Assembly (NCBI GenBank): GCA_963969395.1
Contig: OZ017804.1
Location: 12,524,001-12,588,000, forward strand
Source: Pseudoscleropodium purum
Lineage: Eukaryota > Streptophyta > Bryopsida > Hypnales > Brachytheciaceae
Direction of reading: 5' to 3'
Length of the DNA stretch: 64,000 nucleotides
A program made the translations under genes and the position numbers. Numbering within the stretch: position 1 is the first letter of the stretch; the number at the start of each line of letters is the position of its first letter. This document shows positions 1 through 12,889 of the stretch, in pieces. The notes under the pieces are model-generated. The model had not been told where the DNA came from. It worked only from the letters and a program-made list of their open reading frames with translations, and did not search any database.

Positions 1-2483
1 TCCAATACCAATGGTTTAAATGTTTTAATAAACAATTTACATCTTAGGATTTTATTTTTTTTCAAAAAAATTGAAAATTGGATAAGATAAAGAATTATTT
101 TAGAGTGAAGAATTCATAAGTACCCGCAAACAAAAAATCCTCATAACTTTTGACTTGTTGGTCAAAATGGAATGATTCAAAGCTTTCTTTGTATTTATAA
201 GTCTATAAAATCAATTACAAATTTTTCTTTATGAAAAAAGTGATTTTTTTCTAATTTGTCCAAATTGCCTAGTTACAAAAAAAATAACATACTAGGCTAT
301 AACTTTTTACTCCTATTTCCAAATGTCATGAAACTTATTGCATATGAATGATATTCCTTGTCTGCACCTTCTATCAAAATTCTAGGCTAAAATATGCAAA
401 TTTTTGGTCACAATGGCCTACCCAAAATTTCTATAGAGCCAAAAAACACAATCTAGTCCTTTAGGGATTAAATTGACAAAATCTATATGTGAGTACATTT
501 GAATAAGACATTTTTGAAAATTTCAACCAATTCTACAAGGATAGAAATTTCTTCTAACATGGTTGTCAATGGTTGAATTTGGACCAAAAGACAATAGCTT
601 TCCATTAAAAAAAACTACATGCTTATCAAGAAGTTTGAGTAGGATCTCAAGGTTGGCATGTTTATCACCAACCCTCTTCCTATTTAAGTCCCTTGTCTAC
701 ACTTGTCTCACATTTTCAATCCAAAAATGTTGGACTAGGGTAGATAGGGGATGCAATTGAAAAATGGTTGATAATGAGCATTCTTGCACGCGCAATCTAG
801 GCGTAAGTATTTTTACACATGAAAACGTGGTAAGATGACATGAATTATTGTCCCAGGGAATTCTAGACCCCTTTCCAAACTCCAATATCCAAATGGTTGT
901 TTTCTCCTCCTCCCACTACTCTCTTTCACCCTTTTTTCAGGAATCACTACTATCTGGATTCCTATCTGGATCCGGTATCACCTGGTTTTCCGGTTTCGTC
1001 CCGTAACAAACTGGTTTTCAATTCCTATGTTTTACCATCAAAGGGTCCACTATTGATCTTTCAAGGGGTAGGGACTTCACCACTCTTGTCTATTCACTAC
1101 ACAAACAAAAACAAATAAACAACAAACACTCAAGTACTCAAAGTGTTGTAGTGCAGAAGGTAGATCCAAATCCTCACAACGTCTTGGATGGCCGATCCAG
1201 AATGCAGATCACTTAGGACTGCGTTCACTCTTCCTTACTACAACAACAAAACTTAGACATCCAGAACTCACTAGGGGAGGTAATCTTTTTAGATGTATAA
1301 TGGATCCCAAAGTTGGTAGACCTTCTAGTGAGTAGGAGTTTCCTATGACGATCGCTAATCTCCGCATAAAATTGTTTTGAATTCCGGATCTGCACTCACA
1401 CCACTCTTTACTAAAAACTGGATTACCGCTCTAGTAGTTCAAAGGCACCAGGTACAGCTCCCTCGTCTCGTATCTAATATCATTACAATAGTACTCCCTC
1501 AATCCGATCAAGTTATCTAAAATCCGGATTCCTCCTCACCCATCCTTCTCACATCTCAACACTTAAATAACAAACCAACACCATCCAAATACACAGTTGA
1601 AGCCAAAATGTTCACTAAGTGACTCAAATTAAAGAAGGAAATGAAATACAACAAAATAATTGCTAGGATGGAATGAGAGGGCAACAAACTTGCCCACCCT
1701 TACAAATCAAAATCAAAACCAAAGTCAACGCCTAAAAAGCCAAAAAGGCATCCCAAAAATCAAGGTAACCAACCAATGAACAACCCGGGATATCCGAAAC
1801 ATCAACAGCCCAACTGTTTCGACAAATCCAAAACCCCTAAAATGATCAGGAACCCGGACCCACACTTGGAAATCCCGTTCTGGATACAAAAATCCTACCT
1901 AACTACCTACACTCTATCTACCTCGATGTGCCTTCTTGGAACTGCTCCACCTTTGACTGCCTAGAGTCTTCACCAAAACTTTCACTAGTGTATTCTTTGT
2001 TGATGACTGAGTTTGGAGCTTTCGTGAAACCTTCGAAGGCGAGTCTTCTAATTCCATCTCTTCCTCAGATCCGGACTTCAATACTTCTTCATCCGACTCT
2101 TCAATCTCTAGGTCCTTGGCTTACAATGATTTACTCAATTCAATCTCAATACGATCCTATTTCGGTGTCGATTGTTGCATATGAGATAAATCTTGCGGAT
2201 GAGGCCGAGCCGGATTTGTCATCACTCCAATCCATGCATGGAGGTTGCCGTGAACTGTCAATTCGGATACCCTAAACTTTTCGGTCATGACTTTCCGAAG
2301 TAGTAGAAAAATTGGGACGGAAAGCACTTGTTCTGCTGGAACAGACTTCCCACTCGTCCCTTTTTCTGGCTCAAGTCCCACTGGTCTTGATGGAGTCCGT
2401 GCTTGGCTACTTGAGGGTCTTGCAATTGAGGTGCGAACAGACTTCAATCCCTCCGATTAAGGCTGGATCGGGCCACTTGAAGC
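1..2483. other. No recognisable gene; AT-rich then medium-GC degenerate sequence
   Basis: Bases 1-890 are AT-rich with no usable frame. From about 900 the GC content rises and the DNA resembles decayed coding sequence. A Ser/Pro-rich minus-strand frame at 2157-2447 may be the distal C-terminal part of the coiled-coil pseudogene that ends at 2484. No other product can be named. Confidence 0.4.
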
Positions 2484-3882
2484 CTACCGGATCGGAGTAT
2501 GTCGAATCGGAGTATCCCAAAATATGCTCTTAGGGACTTTTGGAAACCCTTCTAAGTTGATGGCCCATTCCAGATCAAAATATCCCAACAACTTGCACAT
2601 GTCCTTCAAAACAATCTCCATCCGGGCTTCAAAGTCGACCAAGATCTTTACCATCCTAGATCCGGTCATGTACCCTTCCTTCTCCAATCAAGCAGTGTAG
2701 AGGTTAGTTCGGATCACCGTATGTTACAAAACCATAACAAATTCTTTCATGTCATGGACAAGTCGGAGAGCCTCCGTCTCCTTCCATCTCGCCACGTTCA
2801 ACTCCCCTTCCATCCACTTGAGTTGGGACTTGAAGTTGTTCATTTCCTCCTCCAACTTCCGAATCTATTCTTCCTTTTGTGGAAACTCCTCCGGATTTGG
2901 ACGTTTCTGGATCTCCTCCAAAATTTAGTCCGACTCCACCTTGAGTTCGTTTGCAATAAGAAGCACGTGATCCTCTAAGTCGCCATACATCTATTTGGCC
3001 TACTACATCCATTAGACTCCCGCTTCAAAAAATTCAAGCTCTCGAGGATGTTCCGGATCAGGTATCAGTTCCTCCCGTTCTGCTGTTGGCACCTTCCCCC
3101 GTGCTGTCGGATCTATGGACTTCCTTCATTTCCAATCCACTACTTCTTCTTCTTCCGGTTGTTCTTCTTCGAATTCCTTCTCCTCTTTTTCTAGCTTTTC
3201 TGAGAGGCCGTACTTCAGGATCTCAACTCCAATGTTGTACTCAATCGTCTCCCCGGCACTCAAAACCTCTTTGTGGTAATAGAGGTGAAACAGATACGGT
3301 GTGATAAGATTGTGCTTTACTTGGCCTATGTGCTCTACCAACTTGTCCACAACTCCCTAAATCACTCTCTCCCAATAGATGATCCGGTCCTCAAAAGCCC
3401 CCAAAATGGTGTTGGCCACCATGACCATAACACAAATAGGCTTTTCCGGATACAAAATTGGAATAAGAAAATTTAGTACCCGTCTATGCCTCTCATTCTT
3501 ACAGTCACTAATGGCAAAACCCTCCTTTGAGTGGGCTTGACTCTAAAACTTTCCGGTCATGTACTTGTTTATTCTTCTGGCTAGTCCGAGCCCATTCTTC
3601 TTAAACGAATAGACATCCGCCCAGATGTCTTCTACCTAGATGTCTTCCATCCAAACTATGGGTCGACCTTTCACTATCAACTTGTACTGATTCGGAACTC
3701 CGTAAATGAGTTTTCCTGAATCATCTCCTCGTTCTTCATTCTCCACGAACTATCTAACAACCCAACACACCCGATACAATGAGGTCCTCCTCTAACTACG
3801 CTCAGTAACCCAGATCGGAAGGGATAAATGGACAAACCATCTGAGCTACAACTCCAGACTTTCGTATAGCCAGATCAACAAC
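2484..3882 (-). pseudogene. Unrecognised coiled-coil gene, decayed copy 1
   Basis: Minus-strand counterpart of the copy at 4316-5564, sharing LVEHIGQVKHNLITPYLFHL, YYHKEVLSAGETIEYN and an acidic segment (KEEKEFEEEQPEEEEVVDWK). It runs past the point where copy 2 ends, into RMVKILVDFEARMEIVLKD and LLGYFDLEWAINLEGFPK (about 2690-2510). This probably preserves more of the original C-terminus. It is broken by multiple stops and frameshifts. Function unknown. Confidence 0.5.
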
Positions 3883-4351
3883 CGCCACTATGAGTCACCG
3901 ACAATTGGTAAACCTAATCCGGTACTACTCCTTCCATTCTCTTCCTATCTCAGTCGCTAACTTACACTCTTTTTCTCAACTATATGTTCATCAAGTTCAA
4001 CAAGAAGAAAAGGGAAAAAAGAAGAGTGGCGGTGGATTTAAGTACCCGGCATGCGGCCGACAATTCCCAATAGAGAACAGGTAGATAACCGTTCCCCTAA
4101 CAGTCTCCTAGTTTCTTAGATCGGAAGTCTAGAATGTAGGTTTAGGGAATCTGGTACTTTTCTAGATTCTAGATCCTTATCGGATTTGTTTCCATAATGT
4201 TACTAATAGTTTTAGCAATCTAACAACTGACTATTTCTATTCTAGTCATAGTGTAGCGGAAATCTCTAGAAGTTACCAAAAAATTTGAAATTTGTAAGTC
4301 TATCTAATCCAAATTCTAGACTAACTCATCCGGTTTGAGTTTTCGTGCTCC
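2668..4351. repeat. Tandem direct duplication, copy 1 (unit 1,682 bp)
   Basis: The sequence recurs 1,682 bp downstream at constant offset: gagagcctccg at 2766 and again at 4448, and gttacc at 4272 and again at 5954. Similarity is about 80-85% by eye, so the duplication is old. Both units carry the same broken minus-strand coding frame. Confidence 0.85.
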
Positions 4352-5564
4352 CACACCTTCTTTCTCCAACCAAATAGTGTAGAAGCCAGCTCGGATCACT
4401 GTATGCTCCAGAACCATGACAAGTTTCTTGAGGTTGTGGACAAGTTGAAGAGCCTCCGCCTCCTTTTGTCTCGCCGCATTTAGCTCCCCCTCCATCCACT
4501 CCAGTTGGGACTTGAGGCTATCCCTTTCCTCCTCCAACTTTCAAATTTGTTCCTCCTTCTATCGGAGCTCTTCCCAATCTAGGCGTTTCCGAATCTCCTC
4601 CAAAATCTAGTGCAACTCCACCTTGAATTCGTCTGCAATAAAGAACGCATAATCTTCCAGGTTGCCATACATTTGTTTGGCCTGTTGCATCCACTGGATT
4701 CCGGCTTCAAAGAACTCCAAATCTTGAGGATATTCTGAATCCAGAATCGGCTCATCCCTTTCTGATGTTGGCACCTTCCCTCGTGTAGCCGGATCTGTGG
4801 ACTACCTTCGTTTCCGGTCCATCGCTTCTTCTTCTTCTTCCAGTTGTCCTTCTTCTTTGGATTCCTTCTCTTCTTTTTTCAATTCATCCGTGAGGCCATA
4901 CTTTAGGGTTTTTGACTCCGGTATTGTACTGAATCGTCTCCTCGGCACTCAAGACCTCCTTGTGGTGATAGAAGTGGAACAAATACGAGGTGATAGGGCT
5001 GTGTTTTGCTTGACCCATGTGCTTTGCCAATTTGCCCACTACTCTTTGAATCACTTTTCCCAAATGGACAATCCAATCCTCTAAAGCCCCCAAAATGGTG
5101 TTAGCCACCGTGACCATAACCGGGTAGGCTTTTCCGGATACAAGATTGGAATCAAAAAGTTCAATACTCGTCTATGCCTCTCGTTTTTGCAATCACTAAT
5201 AGCAAAACCCTCTTTTGAGTGGGCCTGTCTCCGGAACTTTCCGGCTACGTATTTATCCATTCTTCCGGCTAGTCCAAGTTCGTTCTTTTTAAACAAATAG
5301 ACATCCGCCCAGATGTCTTCCATCCAAGCTACAAGTCAACCTCTCATCGTTAACTTGTATTAGTTCAGAACTCTGTAACCGAGTTCTTGGATCATTTTCT
5401 CATTCTTCATACTCCACGGCCTATCTAACAATCCGACACACCCGATATACATGAGGTCCTCCTCTAACTACACTCAGTGACCCAAATTAGAAGGGATAAC
5501 TGGACAAACCATCCAGGCTACAACTCCAAACTTTCGCCACAACCGGATCACCAGCCACTGCCAT
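4316..5564 (-). pseudogene. Unrecognised coiled-coil gene, decayed copy 2
   Basis: The minus-strand reading begins MAVAGDPVV at 5564 and changes frame early. It continues EEDLMYIGCVGLLDRPWSMK, then WMEDIWADVYLFKKNELGLA and SDCKNERHRRVLNFLIPILY. After further shifts it reads LGKVIQRVVGKLAKHMG and YLFHFYHHKEVL, then an acidic stretch, FEAGIQWMQQAKQMYG, and a Glu/Lys-rich coiled coil ending RAGFYTIWLEKEG before a stop at 4316. The intact protein would be about 415 aa. At least two or three frameshifts and several nonsense codons are present. I do not recognise the family; it could be a gag-like or structural protein of a mobile element, or a lineage-specific gene. A second copy lies 1,682 bp upstream in this window. 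Confidence 0.55.
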
Positions 5565-6037
5565 GAATGACCGCTAGCTGATAACCTAATCCGATACAAA
5601 CGGTACTAATCTTTCCGTCCTCTTTCTATCTCGGTCGTTAATTTGTCACTCTTTCTCTCAACTATATGTTTACAAAGTTCAGCCAGCAGAAAGGAAAAGA
5701 AAGAGAAGTGGTGGTGGATTTAAGTATCCGGCACGCAACCGATAGTTCCCGGTGGAGAACGGGTAGAAAACCGTTCCCCTAATGGACTCCTAGTTTCCTA
5801 AATCAGAAGTCTAGAACGTAGGTTTTAAGAATCCGGTACTTTTCCGGATTCCGGATCTGTATCGGATTTGTTTCTATAACGTTACTAACGGTTCTAACAA
5901 TCTGGAAACTAACTATTTCTATTATAGTCTTAGTGTAGCGAAAATCTCTAGGAGTTACCAAAAGAAATAAAAATTGCAAGTCTATCTAACCTTATTCTAA
6001 ACTAATTTCATCCAATTTGAGTTTCCATGCTCCCACA
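4352..6037. repeat. Tandem direct duplication, copy 2
   Basis: Second unit of the 1,682-bp direct repeat. Similarity to copy 1 ends near ccatgctcccaca (about 6037), where unique AT-rich DNA begins. The missing sequence beyond the junction is consistent with tandem duplication by unequal exchange. Confidence 0.85.
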
Positions 6038-7224
6038 AATTTTCAACTAAATTCTATACCATAAAGAATAATAATTCAAAACTCAGTACTGCACAAAATT
6101 AAAATTACAAATGTTTGAAGTCAAACAAGCTAATCCCACAATGTGTAGAGAAAATTATTTTTCCTACAACAAACGCAAATATTTTGCAAAATGAGCACTC
6201 ATAAATTCTGAACTTTTATCCATGCATTCACATATTAATTAGATGTGAGGTCCAACAGTTGCATGTGAAAAAAAAAAAAAAAAAAAAAAATTGTTACATT
6301 TTAAAGTAAAAGAAATCCTAAAGTACTCACTATTTTATTTAGTTATTTTTAAAAGTGATGAGTTCTTGAATTGTTGCTTCAACATTGAACATTCGATTTT
6401 GATGATGAATGATTACGATTTTTCAATTCAACATTTTCTACAAAGGTGTCCACTGCAAATCTTCATTTTCTATTCTTGAGGGCTCTTTTAAATTAGCATG
6501 ATGTAAAATACATCTTGCAAGAAAAATCACAATAGATATTTGATTTCACAAGATGTATAATACATTTAAAGAAATTGAGAAAATTCTTAGAGCTTAGAAT
6601 TTTAGTTGGGACCAACATTTTGGATTTGACTTGAGACAAGAAAAATGATAGAAAGACTACAAGTGACTTGCACACATTAGCAAGGGCTTAAGATTTGACT
6701 ACAAGTGAATTTCTAAAAATTCTTGAGGGCTAAGGTAAAATAGTGACTACATGTAAAAAATTAGGTGAAAGCAAACCACATAACATTTTTTTTTCCAAAA
6801 AAGGGGCACACTTACATTGGCATTTGAGTAATATGGTGCCCTCAAAGGATGAAGTGGCATACCACATTTAGCATGCTTTAATGCCATCTTAGAATTTTAA
6901 CATTGTCATAGTAGACGTCAACTAAGATGTTATATATTGCATACAAATATTTTGTGATGTCAATAGAGATGTCTTTTGTAACATCAAGATGTTTTATGTG
7001 ATGTTAGCTAAGACATCCTTTGTAATGTCCAAATGTTTTTTGCAAGACAACATCATGTTCATCATAATACTTAGATTTGAAATTCTATTTTTAATAATAA
7101 AAAATTATATTTTAGATGTCCCATATAGTTTGTCTTTCCTCCTACCACCCCTCTTGCATAAATAACTTGCCTTCTTATGTCAAAATATTTATAATGTGGC
7201 TTTCCAAGTCGTTCAATATTATTG

Positions 7225-7375
7225 CTGATATTGTGTATAATGTATGGTGTATTCTATATAACGTATGGCACATTTTATATGGTGTATAATGTATGGCATA
7301 TTTTGTATGGTGTATAATGTATAACATTGTGTATAGTGAATAATGTATAGTATATTATGTATCGTATAAGGCATA
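7225..7375. repeat. Minisatellite-like tract based on tgtataatgtatgg
   Basis: Irregular repeats of gtgtataatgtatggcata and tgtatagtgaataatgtat occur over about 150 bases. Unit length is about 25-30 bp with frequent variation. Confidence 0.6.
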
Positions 7376-8139
7376 CATCTAAGCTAACATTAGAATTCAT
7401 GTCTCACAGAACATCTCAAACAACGTTTCAAGATCAAAATTGATGTTGCTAAAAACAATATTCAAATTCTCATGGACGTCTAAATTCATATCACTAAAAA
7501 CAATATGAAAATTTTCAAAAAACATGATGTCATTTGCAACGTCAACTGCCTTTTCATTTTCAAATCAGATGAAAAAAAATCCTATGTGGCATTGCTTGCT
7601 TGCGTGGCACTTATGTGGCTACGACATGGCACACTTTGGACACTTTTTTAACCATATTTGTTGTGATGTTTCTCTAAAAACATGGCATGCTTCTTCATAT
7701 TTTCTTGTGTTTTTTCCATGTCAATTTTGATGGATTTTTTTGCGCATTCATAGTCCACATGTCTAATGTTTCACTAAACATATGTACACGTTACTATACA
7801 TGTCCAAAAAAAACACTTTCCTTCTAGTGACATTAATGTGAAGGAATTTAAAGTTTGATACATGATATAGCCACTCTATCCTTGCAATTCAAAGTTGTAG
7901 TGAGTTACAAAAGATCGAACTAATACATCCTATTTTTGGTAAAAACTAAATGACAAGAAACTTTCAATTCTAACCAGAATCTGAAGTGGAAATTAGTAAC
8001 TAGAACCTTCTTAATCCCTAATGGTCTAAGGAGCCTATTTTGTTTTTTTTGAGATCTTAGGCAAGTTGTATTGATTTCATCATTTGTATTTTTTTGCATA
8101 AAACCTTTAGGATGGATGGTAATCATCCTTATATACATG

Positions 8140-8930
8140 TGAAACTTTGTTTCACACTATTTTGATAAATATTGCAAAAGTTATCAATTTTTTTCAATTT
8201 TAATGTCAAAATGTCAAACTAAGAATACATCCTAGTTTAATCTATTTGATTGCTTAGATTGGTAGGTACACAAAAATATGTGGACCGCACAATTGCAAAT
8301 CATGAGATGAAAGTCATGTGGGGTTTCATTTTGCAAGCAATGAACACTAAAAAAACATATAAGGTTGAATTTTTAATTCAATTTTGAAAATTTACAAATG
8401 AAATCAAGAATATGGGATATATGTTTCTTACTAGAACATTCTCACTACTACTAGGGTTGATAATTTTTAATTTTTTGTCAAAGTTATTGGCAAACTATTT
8501 TTTTCTCTCATTAAGTATTACCTTCCATTTTATAATCCTGTTAAAGATGAAATGATAAGATTTTTTGGTAAAAGAATTTCCATATATTTTCAATCCATTT
8601 TTCAACATATTGACTAAAACAATCAAGTTATGGAATATACACATTTTTTTTCTAAATGTTGAGACAAAACTTCACCTCTAAAAATGGCTAGAAGAAATTA
8701 TTGTTTGAAGTTTAGGCAAATTGAACCTTGCAATGGGTGGATATTTTCACCCTAAATTTTTTGGGAGGATGTACTTGAACAAATTACTAAAGGATCCTAT
8801 GGTTGAGTTTGTTAAAGAATAAAACTAAATAAGAATTTTAGCAATGCTTTGGGGACAAGTATTTTGATGCAATTTTGGGCCTCAAAACATTACAATCATT
8901 AGGAATTTGGGGTTTTTAACAATGACCAAC
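8140..8930 (+). repeat. Dispersed AT-rich repeat family, copy at 8.1 kb
   Basis: Shares an ordered set of strings with copies at 9.27 and 60.8 kb: gtgaaactttgtttca, a ttcaattttgaaaattt-like stretch, then ttcttactagaacattctca. Diverged; the ends are uncertain. Confidence 0.4.
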
Positions 8931-9269
8931 ATGATTCAATAAATGTCCATACAATAAATTGGAGAGTTGAGGTATGGCTCTATCATCTTATTATATGAAA
9001 GTGAAGTAATAGTGTCTCTCTTTTAAAACGATATTGATAAAATATCACTCACTTTCTTAACTCCTAAAGTCCCATTGTCCTTTGAATCTTGGACAAGCTC
9101 CTATGTCTCAATATTTTTCATAAGTTTTTTAAAACTTTTGGTATAGAAAAATACATTAACTTATTAAAAATATAATTTTTAATTCAATGAGTGCCTTGGA
9201 ACAAAAGTTATGGTACAATAAGCCCAAATTTTAGTACAACAAGTAGAAACTAAACCCCACAAAAATTTA

Positions 9270-9960
9270 AAATAAAACTTTTAAAAATTTGTTTCTCATA
9301 GATTGTATTTAAATCTATGTGGGAATTAATCTTTGATTCATTCTATTTGCATTAGTGATGTGAAAATTATGAACTATCTTGTTTTTCAAGAAATCAAAGC
9401 ATCTTCTTAAAAGTATAACTTGTAGGATTCATTTTTTAATTCAATTTCATAATTTTCCCAAGAAAAAAGTTTCAAAAGGTTAAGATTTCTTGCTAAAACA
9501 ATCTCACAAGTGAAATTAGTACGTTTTAATTCCATCTTGGAGCTATTAATAGTTTAGTTTTTCCTTCAATGTTGAATCTACTTCTACTTAACAATTTTTT
9601 AGTGAATGAAAATTAAGTGTGTGTTTAAACAATTTTTTTCTAGATTGTCAAATCAATTCTCAACATAAAAATTAAAAATCAATAGACCAGATATTAAGCC
9701 AAGAAGATTTAAGGTCAAGCAAACTAATCATGCAAGGTGCAAAAACTTGTTTTGTCACTTCATATGCAAATATCTTGCAACTTATGTGGTCAAGATTTCT
9801 AAAATTTCTTTCACACATTTTTAGACTAGTCTAATGGAAGATCCTATGGTTAAATATGCAAGAAATACAATTAAATTTTTTTTGTCTCTTTGCAATAGAA
9901 ATGGTACTTCTTAGTGGTTTTTGATGGAAAAGAAGGCTTTAGGACTTTAGGGATTAATAA
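9270..9960 (+). repeat. Dispersed AT-rich repeat family, copy at 9.3 kb
   Basis: Aligns by eye with 60830-61510 over about 700 bases in the same order: attagtgatgtgaaaattatg, ataacttgtaggattcattt, acaatctcacaagtgaaatt, tatcttgcaact, agtctaatggaagat and ctttgcaatagaaatgg. Confidence 0.6.
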
Positions 9961-10059
9961 GTGAGTGAGTTTTCATTATCCTCTCATATCTATTTTTCTT
10001 AAATATGTTATACTACAATTGATATTAATGTGATTAATCCCTAAAAGACTATGCTACAT

Positions 10060-10440
10060 TTTTTTGGCAATATCACTATATTTATGGCAACTCACTACAA
10101 ATAAAATTTTTATTTTTTCTTTGAAGTTTTCACTTAAAATGTGCCGAAGGAGTAGCTTTAAAGAGCAACAATTTTCATATCTTTTGACTACATGGTTAAA
10201 AAGTTATTGCATGGTATGTAATTTTTATTGATCTTTGGATAGTCCAAAAAATTCTTTAAAAATCATTTTTTCAAGAATTGGTTTTCAAGATTTATATATG
10301 TTTGGAAAGCTTTAGATCGTTCCATTTTTATTATTGAAATGAAGTTATGAGGAATTTTAGTTTGCAAGCACTTATGGAATCTCTAATCTAAAATATACTT
10401 TGAAGTTCTTTATTTAACTCAACTTTATAAAAAATATTGA
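10060..10440 (+). repeat. Dispersed repeat, copy at 10.1 kb (pairs with 15.3 kb)
   Basis: Shares ggcaactcactac, aaggagtagctttaaagag, aacaattttcata, tggttaaaaagttattgca, tggaaagctttagatc and ctttgaagttcttta with 15310-15730. Identity is roughly 80% by eye. Confidence 0.65.
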
Positions 10441-10942
10441 GTATATACAAGATATACCCATAGTCAAAAACCATTAGAGGTTGACAACCATATCCCGCGT
10501 ATGTATCTAAATGTCATACTATATAAATATTTCATTGAATATTTTGGATAACCTTGTATCCCATATTCCATGCATGTATCTATATGTTGTAGTAAGGTGG
10601 AGGTACCAATAACCGATCATTTAAGCAATTTAGAAGCAGATTCTATTTAGTATGAATTGTAGATATTTTTCCCACGTAGGAAGATAGGAAATATGGGGAT
10701 TGCTAAATTTTCAAATTTATATCCAGAAAAATAAAAATTACAATGCATTTTGGGAGACAAAAGAGCTCTTGACCCATAAGCAATGTTTAGAGTCTTCCAA
10801 TTCCAATTATTCAACGTAGTACTTTCCTCCTCACTACTTTAGATAATGTATTACAACCTTATTAGTTTCAACTTTGAAAAGGACAAAAAGAACAAATTTC
10901 AAGCTTAAGATCCAACCTAAGGTTGGAAATAGTACACCCTAC

Positions 10943-11271
10943 AAGGTAGGAGGTTCATAAACTGAACATTTAAGAGCTATAACTAATTTTTGGAGAAGTG
11001 AAACTTCTTCAAATGTTTTCTTAGTAAATTTTTTTTGATAGACAAGTAGAATTGGCATTTAATCCAAGTTGTTTTATATTTTTTGGAGCTTTGTGGAATT
11101 AGTTATAAAATTTTGAAGCTAAAGTGGCATAAGGCTTGATAGCGTCCACTTCCTAAAATGTACATTGCTTGTATGTGACTGAAGGCTACAAAAAAGTAAC
11201 ATATACATGCAATGTATGTGTAAGGAGGTGGACGCTTTAAGAATCTATGCGCTTTTAGAACCTCCTACTTT
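10943..11271. mobile_element. MITE-like segment with inverted ends aaggtaggaggttc
   Basis: Left aaggtaggaggttc (10943-10956) pairs with right gaacctcctacttt (11258-11271), 13 of 14 bases. Internal text near 11040-11180 resembles 59985-60120. No target duplication was found. Confidence 0.35.
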
Positions 11272-12889
11272 AGGATGTATATTGGACGTGGTTGGTTATT
11301 GGTGCCTCCACATTATATCAATATTCTATATTAGAGATTCATATTTTGTACATCATATCCATGTATATTTCATATATACTAGTATATCCCATGTCGTTGC
11401 CACAATCAAAACAAAAGAAAAAATAATTTTCTAGTTTTTTTAATTCATAAAAACTTCAAAATTCAATAACTTTCACGTTGTAGGTTGAAATGCCACAAAA
11501 CCAAGCCCGTGCATTCCTCCTTACCGAGGGCTTTCCAACAATATCAAACATGCAAATGGAAGACGCACAATCCCTGAGATCTCAATATAACAAACAAACA
11601 AAACAAATAAACAAATAACCTAATTTAATAAGAAGATTATATATACCATATCCATATAAAAAATAAACAAGTTTAATTTAATTATTTTGAGGGTGTATGG
11701 ATAGGCATGAATCATGTGTTTTATTTTTTATGTTTTATTTTTTATTTTTCATTAGAGCTATGTCATCTTGCTATGTGAAATTGAAGCAATAGTATCTGTC
11801 TTTTCAAAGGCTACTTAGGTAAGTACTCCCCAAACCATAATTTTTTGCTACTAAGCCTATTTTCTATTATTAGATTGATCAAATTTTCATAAGTTCTTGT
11901 TGGCAAGTGAAAGGAGGTTTTGACACATTAGAGAACGTGGCATTTGGATATTGTATGCAAAAGTTATTAAGGAACTAAGGTTGGTTCTAAAAGTGTTTCT
12001 TCCACATAGGTACATAGCTAACTTTAGAAATTTACACATAGTATAAATGGTGGTTTAAGGTCAGTGACACATTTGGGTGTAAGATACTAGCACCCATAAC
12101 CATCAAAATAAGCAATTCAGTAGAGTTAAAGGCATTTTTTTTAGAAAAAATATTTCTACTATATTAGCAACTGAAAATCATGGTTTAAAAAAAAAAAAAA
12201 ATTGGATGAGGCATCTAATTTCTATGAATTATCAAAGTAGAACTCACTAGGGCATCCTAAACCGCATTCTAGTAAATCTACCTTGATTCTCACAATAAAA
12301 TTTAAAAAATTCAAAGCCTACCAATCACAATTAAGAATGGATGATGGTTTCAAGGTACTCTTAAAAACAATTTAAGTACACTCTTTAGCAATTATGGGTA
12401 CGATAACGGTTATGAATGTTGTTACCTTACCTACCTTAGTCATCTCAAGGAATGGAGTGGTTGGAGAAAGTGAGTTTGCCTCTGGATGGGCAAGCAACTT
12501 AAGAATAGTTCGTTCCATGACAAAATTCTTGAAGAATTCACTTTAACCTCCATTTCCTTGCAATGCACTGTGTATGATTTTCCAGCAGTCCTCCTCAATA
12601 GTGAAGAAGGGTCAAAGGCTAGCCATAATAAAAATAAAAAAAAAGAGGAGTAGTATGATTTTGGATCAGATCAATCATGTGTCAATGATACTGGAGTAAT
12701 TTACAGGTATATGCCAAATAAGTTATCATAAACTCCGGAGTAAGGTAGTGTAATAGAAATGTGGCCAATTGATGTTGTTTGGTGCCTTTTTCTCTGGATC
12801 GACCCTTTTTGACAGAGCCAGGGTGTTGAAGTCAAAGAGTGAAGTGAATTTGATTGAGATCCTGCACCAATATCAATTGGGAAGTGCTG

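Larger units (their letters stand above)
6038..12889. other. AT-rich intergenic DNA with diverged repeats; no gene seen
   Basis: Contains a poly-A run (about 6268-6291), a tract of short gatgt/acatc-type motifs (6900-7080), a tgtataatgtatgg minisatellite (7225-7375), copies of a dispersed repeat (8.1-10.4 kb) and a short element with inverted ends (10943-11271). Open frames are short and AT-driven. Confidence 0.6.

Noticed and set aside
6268..6291. Poly-A run as a retrotransposed tail
   Set aside because: No identifiable transcript copy upstream and no target duplication.
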